64,000 nucleotides of DNA from Polytrichum commune (Eukaryota; Streptophyta; Polytrichopsida; Polytrichales; Polytrichaceae). The stretch's first letter is position 1. The number at the start of each line of letters is the position of its first letter. Shown here one piece after another: positions 45,500 through 57,004 of the stretch. Location of the stretch: assembly GCA_950295325.1 (NCBI GenBank), contig OX485803.1:28646001-28710000 (forward strand), given 5' to 3'. Made by a program: the position numbers and the translations under genes. The notes under the pieces were generated by a model that searched no databases, was not told where the DNA came from, and saw nothing but the letters and a program-made list of their open reading frames with translations.

Positions 45500-48400
45500 T
45501 TATGAATGCACATGAGTTCATCAATTATGAATTGAAATTTGATCTAAACAATCTCTACATACTTATTGAGGAGGAAATAATAGGCATGCATGATCAGCGT
45601 TTTTATATCTGGCTATACAGATGTTTTTTGCTACACTAGTTAGGGCCATGCTATGTTTACACATGGTTTATTTTGAAAATGCCCGTTGGGTTAGCCTCAA
45701 ACCGGGTCGGGCGGCATGCATTGTAGCCAACCCGGCCCCGTTACCACGGTGTTAGAGGCCACCCCCCGGCTCAATCACGGCCGCCCGTATCGCCACCCCA
45801 AGCCCGTTGTGTGCTTCTCCGTCGCCGCTCTGCTCCTCTCCTGCCAACAAAAAGTCCCCACCGCCCTACGAGGCAAGCCCCGGCAAGTTTAGACTCCCTC
45901 CACACTAGGCGCCTAGGTTTCTACAGGTGGGCACTTTTTGTTTAAGTTTGGCTTGTTTCCAAGCCAAGCCAAGCCAAGCCAAGCCCCTTCTCTTTCCCCT
46001 TCTCTGTCTTTTTTTTCCTTTATTTGTGCTCATTGGGGTTTGGACAAGGGTTATGGGACATGTTCTTGTGGCCCTCTCCTTGTATTTGAGGAGGAATACC
46101 TCACATGTATAGGCTGTAGCCATATTTTTGAGCATTCTTCCCATGGGCCGTGGAACAAATATTTTTTGTACATTGAATCTTAGATGTAGCCAAATTTTGA
46201 TGTACTTTGGGTTGTATTAGCCACATTTACATCAACAACGTAGGAAGTGGGGGCCATATTTCAACTCTACGTTGGCAAAACATAGCCACATACACTCGCC
46301 CCCAAAAAATTATATATCGCCACATACTCAAACCTTCTATGAGATCTAGTCGCATTCGCCATATGTTAAGTCATCCCACGTGGCCAGCTAGGGCTCCTTC
46401 AAGCCAACTCAAATTGCCAAAGAAGCTAGGCAATGGATGGGCCAAGAGCCAATGTAGAGACCCATTTCTTTTGAAAAAAAAAACACTGTGCATGATGGAG
46501 GAGGTGATGCAGTTGACAATGAACCCATTGAAGTGTTGACAATGTGCAAATTAGTAATGTGGTGGTAGGTAGAGTAGGATTCAAGGATGTTGAAAGTGCA
46601 TTAATGACCTTGAAACAATGTTTGGAACAAAGACCAAATGATGTTACACCTTTCATTCAGAGCATTCGTACACTTCAAACAGGAAATAAGATCTTGGAGT
46701 GTATAAGAATCTCATCAAATCACTGTAGATTTGTTCTTGCATTATGCTTAGATGTATGATGCCATTTATATCTTATGTATTTTCACCTTTTATTAATATA
46801 AGTGTTATTTAAAAAAAATTCAAAGTCACATAAGTGTTATTTATGTAAGTGTTACAAATTGTTATTGCTACGCCCGATAAGTGTTAAAAGTGTTAACACG
46901 ACATAAGTGTCATAAGTTTCCTTGCTCCAAATTGTAAAGAGATATCGAGGGTGGACTGTACCTAGCTTAGGTTTACACTTCCTGAAGTTGATTCTCAATG
47001 TTGTCATTTAGTGCAGTGTTGCTCTCATTGGTCTTGCCTGCCTTGTTCAACTTTTGGAAAATTGTTAACAATGTTGATTCTCGTGCAATGACCTAGTGGG
47101 AATAGTACTTTTGCACTTTACAAACAATTGACGGCAATGCTTGATGTTGCGCAATTAATTCTAATCAATGAGGTCAATAACTCATGTTGTTGTGGGTAAC
47201 TCATTGTCCTGCTTGCAATCAATGTTATTGCATAAGGATATGCTAATATCAAACTCCAAACCTCTAGGAGGTTGAACTCGTGCATGATTTACATGAAGGT
47301 TTAGGGCAAAAGCCCAAGATCAAACTCAAGGGAGCCTCGTGTCAAGAGTGGAATTTAAGACTAAGTATGTCAAAATAAGATGATGATTATGTGACACCGT
47401 TTTAGACATTTTGTTCCATAGGCTCATGGATGAGGCTCGGAGAAATCCATGGGTTGGAAGATTACTATAACTTGGGATTGGCAATGTTTGAAGTCCATCA
47501 GACTAAGTTTGGTCATAAATTTATAGGAATATGTGAGCCCGCATGGTTGGTTGACCATGCCTCCCTAGAGGTTCATGCAACTTTGACCAATTAAGTTGTC
47601 ATAGTTTGAATTTTGTGGCTTTGACTATCACTTGCATTTGTATTATATGAAGTACCTTACTACTACTCAAAGTATCATGACAAACAAAAATGGTGCGAGA
47701 GAGATACAAATCTTCAAATTCAAAATGCGCATATAACTATCCAAAAATGCAATTCAATATATGAGAGAGTGTGATTGATAAAAAATTAAAAAATGGAAGA
47801 CAAATGCACAAAAATTCATGAAAGTCGGAGTTCATATGTATGAAGGATGTCATATTTTCCATCCATTGAAGTCAAATTGCCCCCATGCTTCAAAGTTTAG
47901 ATGGGTAGTTCAAAAAACTATTTGTGGGCGGTGCAATAATGACAAAAACTAAAACATTGCTAAATCAACTTACCCCATCACATCCTATAAATTAGGTCGC
48001 CTTTGAATCCGATTGTTGCAGTGATAGCATAATGGAGGGAACAACCCACAAGTGACCATCCCATCAAGAACTTGGTGGTGAATCCTATAGGTTGTCATTT
48101 TTGTGCCAGATAAGTGTCACCCATCTAAATTTTGGTTCGACTGCCTTGGGCATGAGGGCGTCACTCGTTGGTAGACCTAACATATGCAAAATAAATCTCA
48201 CAACAATGCAAGTGTTCTAAATTTTTCAAATTGGGCAAGCATGTGTTGCTCTATGGATATGAACATTGCACCAAAGAAGGGGTTGATTTTGGACTTACCC
48301 ATTTGTCATGTTCACAAATTGTGTACAAAGAATAAACAAATACGGTAGACTCCTTGTGCAGCTAGGCTCGTTTTGAATCCAATGAGCTATTTAGTGACTT

Positions 48401-50212
48401 TCTAAGATGCTTCCTAGTGGATGAAATGAGGCTTTGAAGGAGTAAAATTTGCAGTTTATGGGCTGAAGGAGTAACATTAGCAGTTAATCCTTAACTCCCC
48501 AAGCAACCCAATTTTGGTTGATGGATAATTTCTTCTCTACATTAACCCCACCTAACTCATTCATCCACAATCAAATAACTTTGAACATCAAGCCAATACA
48601 AATATCATAAACTTGTAACATGTACGATTTGCATATGATTAAAATGTGTAAAAAATCTCACAATGAGAAGTGGTATTTTTAATTTTTTTGACCTCATGTG
48701 AGGGTGTTGACTCCAATTAATATTTGCCACTTCAATGCATACTTTGCATGAACATCAAAGATGTTGAGGTTGGTAAAAGTGATTTATTTTTTTATTTTTT
48801 TATTTTTTTATGTTCATGTAGAAATGGCCTTTGTGCTCACGTCAACCATTCAATTTAACATTTGGACAATCTCAAATTTTTAAGGAATTCTTTGGATATG
48901 TGTGGTTTGAAATATGAGATGGTTTACATACTCCAAATGCAAGGTGGCTAGGTTATTGAGGTTTGCACAATTTGGCATGAGGATTTGTGAAGATGCTCAA
49001 CTATTGAGTTGTTCCTATCTAGTGGATCACACTAGCCTTCTGTTCATTTTCCAAGTGAATTGGATTGGTCGAAGATCTATAAAACATGGCATTTTCTCAT
49101 GCATCACTTCCTTCAATTGTTATAATCTGAATATACCAAGGGTCATTTGTGCCCATCCCCCCCCCCCCTTGAAATAGCTCATTTCCCATGTCTCAAGATC
49201 CTATAATAAATCCTTTTTTAACCTCAAAACTTGTCCATGAAAAATTCCATAACCAACATTGAGTGAAATTTGCTCAAAAACAACCTTTCATAAGCTTGGG
49301 AAGTTAAGAGTTAATTCAAGTATTCTCCATTTATGGGAAGCACTAAGACTGTATAATGTAAAGTTTTCGACAAACAACTATAATTTTTCAATCTTTAATT
49401 GCATTCTCTTTCTTTGGAAAGAGACGATCTCTATCCATTGCTTAGTACAATAATCTCCCGATTAAGTACGCATCCGAGTTAAGTGCTCAAATTTTTTTTG
49501 ACAAAAATCAGGGTTCATACTTTATCGTTTGAACATGTCATGCAGAGTCAGTAGCCGCCAATGCATGAATTTTTTACACTGGACATTCAATGTCAGCTTG
49601 TTAACATTTTGCTAAAATATCTCGTTTAACTGTCCTAGTAGTACGCATGAGGTAAGTTACCACCAAGGTTAGGCACTACTTGTGTTGTAGGATATAACAA
49701 TGATAACTTACCCTAGTGACATAACATTATTCAGCTCCATGGTTGTGTTCCATTCTATATTTAGCATCTGAAATGTGCCTCCACTATCTTAACCTTCATG
49801 GGAAGAAACTGACCTTGGTCGAATATGAATAGTGTAGGTTTGAATAGTAAGAATATTATGAATAATGTCCGTGTTTTCAACGAGAGTACTACTATGAATA
49901 ATATTTCTAGGGAACAATATTGGAATGAGTAGTAATTCATGCACATATTGCCGGGAACATAAGTGCACCCAAATTTTCAAGTTCAGCCTGAATATATGAA
50001 TAATAAATGAATATTCCTACCTTATCCAAAGGACCCACGGAATAAAATTGACAAATATTATGGTCATGGAACCGATCCACATGGCTTAAGAATGTTATGG
50101 ATGGTAACTTAATATATATGAGGTAAGTTAACAATAGGCCAAGTGTGAATGCGGATAAAGTAACCATGATGTTAAGAAAAGATACGCATGGGTGTGAACT
50201 ATGCCTAAGTAT
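45500..50212. other. Gene-poor stretch
   Basis: No recognisable gene. It holds a GC-rich patch at 45680-45900 (complementary 'ccgggtcgggcggc' and 'aacccggccccg' elements), an AAGCC pentamer run at about 45959-45983, an ATTTTTTT-type run near 48785-48810 and a C tract at about 49159-49170. Small open frames at 46.2-46.76 kb have no family signature. Confidence 0.45.
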
Positions 50213-50312
50213 GGGTAATGTGGAAAAGTCTATCTATCTTCCGAGTCATCGTCTTCACCAGACTTGATTGTATTCCGCACAGAACTCTGTTTTTGCAGAC
50301 GCGAGGCTGGCT

Positions 50313-50993
50313 ATGGCGGCCGCCCTCGCTGTCGGGCACGGGCCTTGCCTGCTCCTCGCCAATGCTAATACTCACCTTAAAGGAATTGGCAGCCTCCGTA
50401 GCACCGCTGTGCAATCATATTTTGCGCAAACAGCGTCTCCTTCGAGCCAAAATGGGACTCGCGGTTCGCGGATAAGGTTTCAAGGGGTTAGGAATAGTAC
50501 TGGTTCGGCCATTATCTGTGGCCGAGATGCCGTGGAGAATTCCGCACATGGAGAATTGGTGGTAAAGTCTCGGGAATTTGACGAAGATAATGTTATTGAG
50601 GATTCCTTGTTGCCAGGGAGGGCAGTAGGAGCCACTGCCGCGATTGCGGTTGCGTTGTTGAGTGCTGCGGGTGCTGCGGTAGCGGCAGATGACGTTGTAG
50701 GAGAAGTTGTTGGAGAAGTTGTTGCGAGTGGAACTGAAGCAGTGGATGATGCGTTGGCCAGCGGCACCATCCCGGCCCTCTTCATCGCCGCCACCGTGGG
50801 GCTTGTGGTGCTAACTGGCGGAGTGATTTACCTCAGTGTGCAAGAGTGGTTGGAGAAGAGAGCGCTGGAGGCGGAATCGAAAGCTGTTGCGCAGCAGAAG
50901 AAAGAGAAGAAGGGGAAGGAAGTCGTGAAAGCTTCGCGCGCGGGGCCGAAAGGATTTGGCGCGAAACGATCGAAGGACGATTCTGAGGAGTAG
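50313..50993 (+). CDS. Probable plastid membrane protein, family not recognised
   Basis: Single-exon frame of 226 residues from the ATG at 50313, which starts 'MAAALAVGHGPCLLLANANT'. The N-terminal 70 residues are rich in Ala, Ser and Arg and poor in acidic residues, as in chloroplast transit peptides. An acidic stretch follows (residues 89-98). Two hydrophobic segments lie at about residues 105-125 (Ala-rich) and 153-175 ('IPALFIAATVGLVVLTGGVI'). The C-terminus is a basic, Lys-rich tail containing 'GPKGFGAKRS'. Codon use is GC-rich like RPL3 and unlike the surrounding DNA, which supports a real gene. I infer a thylakoid or envelope protein with the tail exposed to the stroma. I cannot name its function. 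Confidence 0.7.
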   Translation: MAAALAVGHGPCLLLANANTHLKGIGSLRSTAVQSYFAQTASPSSQNGTRGSRIRFQGVRNSTGSAIICGRDAVENSAHGELVVKSREFDEDNVIEDSLLPGRAVGATAAIAVALLSAAGAAVAADDVVGEVVGEVVASGTEAVDDALASGTIPALFIAATVGLVVLTGGVIYLSVQEWLEKRALEAESKAVAQQKKEKKGKEVVKASRAGPKGFGAKRSKDDSEE

Positions 50994-53900
50994 AGATTGC
51001 GCGGGACGAGTATGTAAGGTGCATGTGAAGTTGATTGACAGCGATGATGATGTGGCTGCATTTGAAGCACTGGCAATTGTTCAAGAAGACACCCGCAAGC
51101 TTCATTGTAAGTGTGTCCAGCATGGGGGAACTTTCAACGTAGACACTGAAATGCTTTATTTACGATTGCATTGGAAGGTGCAGGCATACCTCAGTGTCAA
51201 AGTTTTGGCAGTTGTTGTTCGAAGACCACAATTGTCGTTCCAGGATGGCTGATTATGATGGAATAGGTCAAGGAGCTGGACACATGTGCTAGAGTACTGT
51301 TCTGAAGTACAGTGCTGTAGATGGTTTTCAAACGGAACGATTCTTCTCACATTTCTTTCTTTAGGCATGGCATGAAAGCATGCCACATTTAGAGGTCAAT
51401 GGAGCCTGTTACGATGAGATCGATAACCATTATTCTTGTATTTTTGTCTCATTTCTTAGTAAGTATGGCAAGCAGGCTTTCGATCAAAGCATGAGTTTAG
51501 AGTCGTCCTTCAGAACTGCACATAAGGGTGGACATTGACCACTGGCGGCAGAGAAATTAAAATCATATGCCTGTATCACAAGTAACAGAATTAAAGATGA
51601 AAATATGTGGTTGAATCCCACCATGCCATGTGATTTTGATTTTGGTTACTGAACTCCCTCTTAAAGTTGGCATGTCTGGACAATGTCAGACCATTCACCT
51701 TATCATACTAGAGCTTCTATACCAGGAATCTTATTCATTGTGTTGGAGAGCTTATCCTTGAGGTGATAACCTCTTCACTGTTCAGATGTCATGCATGGGT
51801 GAACCGCTAGGCTACTGATGTAATCATTGATTAATAGTGAACAAGGATCCACGATCTGTACAAAAGTGAACTTGAGAATACTTAAGAGGCGATTGTTTCT
51901 TCTCAATTTTTTTGTCAAAGCCGCCTGCATGAGCACTTGGGGACATATTTCTCAGACATTCAGAATATACACTTGCCTATGAATATTTCAGGAAAAGATA
52001 AGCGTGCCTAATTTGCATAACCTTGAGGAACGCAACTGCTCACAAGTGTAGAATTTGACCGACACCGTATCCATTTCCTTTTTACAGCACTAACACTTAA
52101 TATGACTGAAGCAGTTATTTACTCATACTCTGCTGAGTGCAGATCTTCAACTCCAATATCTGATTTAGTGTGGCATTACAATTGGCTTGCCATGTTACTA
52201 GAGTGGTCTTCACAACTCATTGTGCCACACATCTTGTAGTTGCCACCCGGTCATTGCAAGACAATTAATGTGGATCGATGATGAATAATGGTAGCCACAC
52301 TAGATCAAATTTATATTGGAGTGTCTGAACTATTTACCTCTCTAATAGAGATGACATGGCTGTGTGGAATTGCCATATCTTGCAACCCTTGAAAGAGTCC
52401 TCTAGGAATTTTATCCTGATTGAGATCAAACATCGTGGAAGTTGACACCGGGGTTGCCACAAATAGCAGAGGTAGGAGTGCTGACACCCACATGAGAAAA
52501 AGCAGAAATTTGTGAACAATCGGCAGATAGATGAAGCTAGAAAGAGGCCGTTTATATCTTGCATGAAAAGAAAGGTCTCATGTTTCATCAATAGAAACGA
52601 AACAAATGTGCCTGAATGTTGTGACAATGTGGGAATACATGAACTGTAGGGGATAGTGTAGTCAAGCCTCGCCCTGAAATGAAGAGTCTTGAATGGAGGA
52701 TAGGTTGGTTAGAGGTTTTAAAAGAAAGGTGATGGAACATACTATGTCCATGTGAAAAAAATCTACATTGCATAAATGCCCGGCCCTCATCTGGAAGCCA
52801 TCCTCAGAGCTTGCAAGGCCGTAGATGCAGGGATCCATCATGGAGGAGAGATTTGAAGACTAAAGGAAAAATTCTTGACACTTGTTTGGAATTGGAGTAA
52901 TTCTTGTAATTCGTTTTTCTCAGTAATCGATTTTCAAAGTTTCTTAGACCAATGCCTCATGCTCATCTCCCACATGAATTCTACATATATATATATCATA
53001 AATCTTCATCGTCCACCAATTATTGAGAGAGAGAGTGAGGGGGGCCAGAGAGAAGCTTAAAGTCCTTCGCCTCTCAAATTTGGTGGGCGGAATTGGGTAG
53101 GTCTTGGAAAAATCCATATGGTGAACATTTCTCACTGAGTTGAAAACTTTAAAACTAAAAGGGACTTCTATTTATATTTCTTTCACAAACTCTTGCAAAA
53201 TTCCATTATCGCATCAAGATGGGTACAAAATCTCCCCGGTTGTTCATTAATGACTTCAGGGAAACTTGATGAGACTGTCAACAAAATGATGAGCAGAGCT
53301 ACCCAGAGGGTGCTCCATTTCATCCTTACTGATGCTGGAATGCAGTTTCCACGATGGATTCATGTGTGCAGCAACCAACTTAGGAATGACATGTGGCAAA
53401 GCTTGAAGAGGAAACCATTATCTTCTCATCAGAGCTCTCCATGGCACTTCAGAAGTCTTTATTTCACTTCATCAGTACAAACGCCACGCAACTCTCATAA
53501 AACATTCTGTGGGCTCTCCTTAATTATCAAGCTCCGCCATCCCAATGAGGAGATGTTTGGGAATTGCACAATATTGACAGAAGAGATTGTCCTGGTTGAG
53601 TAACTATCCACTGTGGTACCTCTTATTTTGCAAATTTTCCAATATGAGCAGCTTAAAGGCTTCCAACTGTAGGCAGCCTGTCTAGGCGTACAGAATTGCA
53701 CAGATACTAAAAACTCCAGCTGGGTGTTATAACTCCAAACCGTGTGAAAGTACCGTTGACTTAAGACGCCGTCGCTTACAATTACACAGGGAATATCGTT
53801 TCTTAAATTGAAGTAATTGTGCAAATGTGCAAATGTACTGCTATGCTATCTGCCGGTACTCTGATAGACTGTGTCTAAGACGTAGTGAAGGTTCCATAGC

Positions 53901-56600
53901 CTTTAATTTCATATATTTAGCCAATTTATCTCCAAAAATGGCATAAAGAGACCGCAAACTAGTGTAGCATGGAATGAATTGGCCCTCAACTTCTAGGGGC
54001 TTTGTTTTCATCTGGGCTTGTTCTTACAAAGCCTTGAATGATGGATGAGTTTATATACATACCATGAAGTTCCAACTTCTTAATTGCATCTAAGGTAGAT
54101 GGTGCTAAAACCAAGACCCCACCCAAAGCCAACACTCTACTACCTTGAACCGTTCCCCATGGTGTAGGAGTGGCCAAGCTCACAAAGTGATGGTTTTAGG
54201 TACCCTTAGTGGTGCCATCTTATACCAGCCTCCACTACCTTCATATAGGGTAGGTGATGGGCTCCACTCTATCTTAGGTTTGTTCAAGGTGGGTTTTGGG
54301 TGGCTTGAAAGTGCCAATTCTAGCCATTCTATTCACGGGGCCAGGGGAGATGATTCTAGCCATTCTATTCACAAAGCCAAGGAGGTAGGCTCATAAAACA
54401 CAAAGGGGGTCGGTTCTAGGCATTAAGAGGGTCAATACCCAAGATGCAAGGGGGTTGGTACCCGGGATGCAAGGTGATAGTTTTGCAATTGAACTGGGTG
54501 GGATCATGGAGGTGGCCATGTGGCTTTGCGCACCGTTACTAATTGGGCTTTGATCTAGCTCGGGCTATAGTACCCAGCTATGTTGTTTTGGTTCTAAGCA
54601 ATGAAGGTGGGGGTACTCATCATATGCAAGGTTGTCATACACGGAGCCTAGGGATTGGTTTAAGGAAGCTACAATGTTAATGGTATTTAGTGTCACATAC
54701 ACTATTTGCGAACTAGATCCCTAGAGGTCTCAAAGTGTCACACTCGCTACTAGCCAATATGATTTCATTTGTCAACATAAGTAAATTCTTTAAGTGAAAA
54801 ATCTATATCATGACATTTAGAGTAGCACATTGGGATACTCTATATGATAGTCTTGCATTTTAATATGCAAGGTAAAAATGTTTTTGAGGGTACTAATGAC
54901 AAGTGTCATTTTTCTACACTTTAGCCAACTTGTAGATCATTATGTAACATAGGCATGTACCTCAGAAGCTTAACACTATTGAACTTACTCATGCCAAGAT
55001 ATTAGTAAGCGCACTTGAACACCAAGTGTCGTGAGATGACACTTATGGTGAAGTTGTTAATCATCAGTGTAACCTAGCATATGCGTCAAAATAGGGCAAA
55101 TGACACTATTACACATGTGACACTAAATACCATAAATGATGTAATGGTTTCGACTTTGAATATTCATCAAATATTTAATTGAGGCTAAAAATATTATTTC
55201 TTTCTTTACACTTATGTTTAGCCCAAACACTAATATGATTTTTTTTTAAATTTTAAATCAGCCACATAGCCATATGTATGTGCAATAGCTTAAAGTGTTG
55301 GTTTAAGCACCCTCTACCTCAATGATGTGTAGGTACTCGTGGCATTTGCTTTAAGGCAACTACAATGCACCCAAAACCAACACTTAGAAATCTTGTGCAA
55401 TAGGTACATATTGATTATAAAGATATAAACAACATGAACATCTGATATAGGTGTTGGATTTAGGTTGCCTACAACTTTAAACCCTTCTAACTTTTGCCTA
55501 CAATGTGCAAACAATGCGTTCTTTTTTACCTCAGAATTCTCTTGATCTTGAAAATAAGGAATATTAAAAACTTACAGACCCAACAATAGAGACTGTGTTC
55601 AGCGCTTGTTTTACCAGTTTTTATTGCTTTGTTACTTTATTTTATACTTACCTTAGTGAAATGGAATACCTGCTGTGGTTGTCTATCTGGCTCAACATGA
55701 ATTAATTTTGAAAGAAATTTGCCATATGTCATAGGTTCATTACTTGGAACATACATGTGTAAATTACATTTCAATTTGCATACTTGAAGTCTGTGTGAAT
55801 CAAGGTAGTCATCTACCTTTTGTGGAAGAGTCTAGTGCGCTAATACCTTAAAATGCGCACAAAGAACACTCTTCTTTAAAGGAATTGTTGGCAACCATTC
55901 AGTTTTTTATGATTCAAACAACTCCAGAGCTCACTACTATGTCAACGTTTTGTAACAAGTATTGAGGAAAATCACAAATACATACGACCAATTAACCCCA
56001 AGCAGATAAATTTTCTAGACAATTTAGCAGCATCACAGCGTGCAAAAGGAACAATACATTGATAATTTGATAATGAGATTGCAAGCATGATAATCTGCAA
56101 GACATGACATTCAACAATTCCCTGAGTAGGTGAAAGGCGAGGATAGGAACAGTGAATTTGTATTACATAGTAATTGTGACAGAACCAAGATTTCCCCAAA
56201 TGAAGGGGACAATATACAAAGGCCTCGCAGTAACCTAGTTCGAGATGTGGCGGCGTGCACTAAATGAAATCCTAATGCTTACGCCAAGACATCATAAGGA
56301 GGCAAAAATAATCGGGTATCGGGGCTCGAAACTGCTCGAATCCGGGTCCAATGAATGGAATTCGTTCTACAAGGGTAATGGCTGACATTCTTCTGAAAGC
56401 ACAATCCTCTTCTTCGTTCCTGCACATCTACAGAGTTACTGCCTTGCTGCGCGAGTTTTTTACGATGCGGCAGATGCTTGAAAAGCTATCATCAACGACC
56501 AGTACATGTGCAAAAACAGTGTTGCGTTGCAAGTTAACTTCATCTCGTGTCTCAATCCATAGAAACAAAACTCGCCTGGGCCGGAACATAATGAATCCTA
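50994..56600. other. Gene-poor stretch between two small genes
   Basis: The first few hundred bases are probably the 3' flank of the plastid-protein gene. A minus-strand frame at 52311-52493 begins with a signal-peptide-like 'MWVSALLPLLFVATPVSTS', but no further exon is identifiable. 53260-53420 is partly homologous to 37.7 kb. An AG microsatellite lies near 53022-53038. No other gene is supported. Confidence 0.45.
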
Positions 56601-56638
56601 AAAAGTACAATAATACCGGAAGACCACCACTGCATTGC

Positions 56639-57004
56639 TCAAAACTTTTTGAATTTAGGCTCGGGGACTGGCCGTGCACTAATAGTCATCTTGGCAGGTC
56701 CTCCGCTCATCGTTATCTGAGCCCGCAGCTGCTTTGGTGCTGCAATCTGTCTTGCGCGTTCCTCCAACTCCCAGTAGCCTTGCAAAGTAAGATACCGTCC
56801 CTCCGACCACGACGAAGGCTCCGCCAAGAAGTAATCCCACTCCACGACGGTGATCAGCCATGTGAGCACTAGGCCGAGCAAGTAGGTGTACCAGCCTGTC
56901 TTCAGGGACTGGAAGACATAGCCAGATACAAGTGATCCAGTGAGAGAAGAGAGCAAACAGTACTGCAATGCCTCCTGTTGACGCTTTTGCCCAGGAAACT
57001 CCAT
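56639..57004 (-). CDS. SPC1: Signal peptidase complex subunit 1 (SPC12-like)
   Basis: A single-exon frame of 121 residues from the ATG at 57004. It starts 'MEFPGQKRQQEALQYCLLSS', matching the 'D/E-F-x-G-Q-K' opening of SPC1/SPCS1. Two membrane helices follow (about residues 13-31 and 38-54) joined by 'FQSLKTG', and then 'EWDYFLAEPSSW', equivalent to the family's W-P-x-Y/F-x-x-x-P-x-x-W. SPC1 is a small non-catalytic ER membrane subunit of the signal peptidase complex, with both ends in the cytosol. Plant members are about 92 residues; this one has a C-terminal extension of some 30 residues that ends in the basic 'PEPKFKKF'. The frame is open upstream to 57061, but the chosen Met fits the family. 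No introns, whereas many plant copies have them. Confidence 0.8.
   Translation of the reverse strand: MEFPGQKRQQEALQYCLLSSLTGSLVSGYVFQSLKTGWYTYLLGLVLTWLITVVEWDYFLAEPSSWSEGRYLTLQGYWELEERARQIAAPKQLRAQITMSGGPAKMTISARPVPEPKFKKF

Noticed and set aside
56351-56872. A plus-strand frame of 173 residues
   Set aside because: It overlaps SPC1 on the opposite strand and has no family features.
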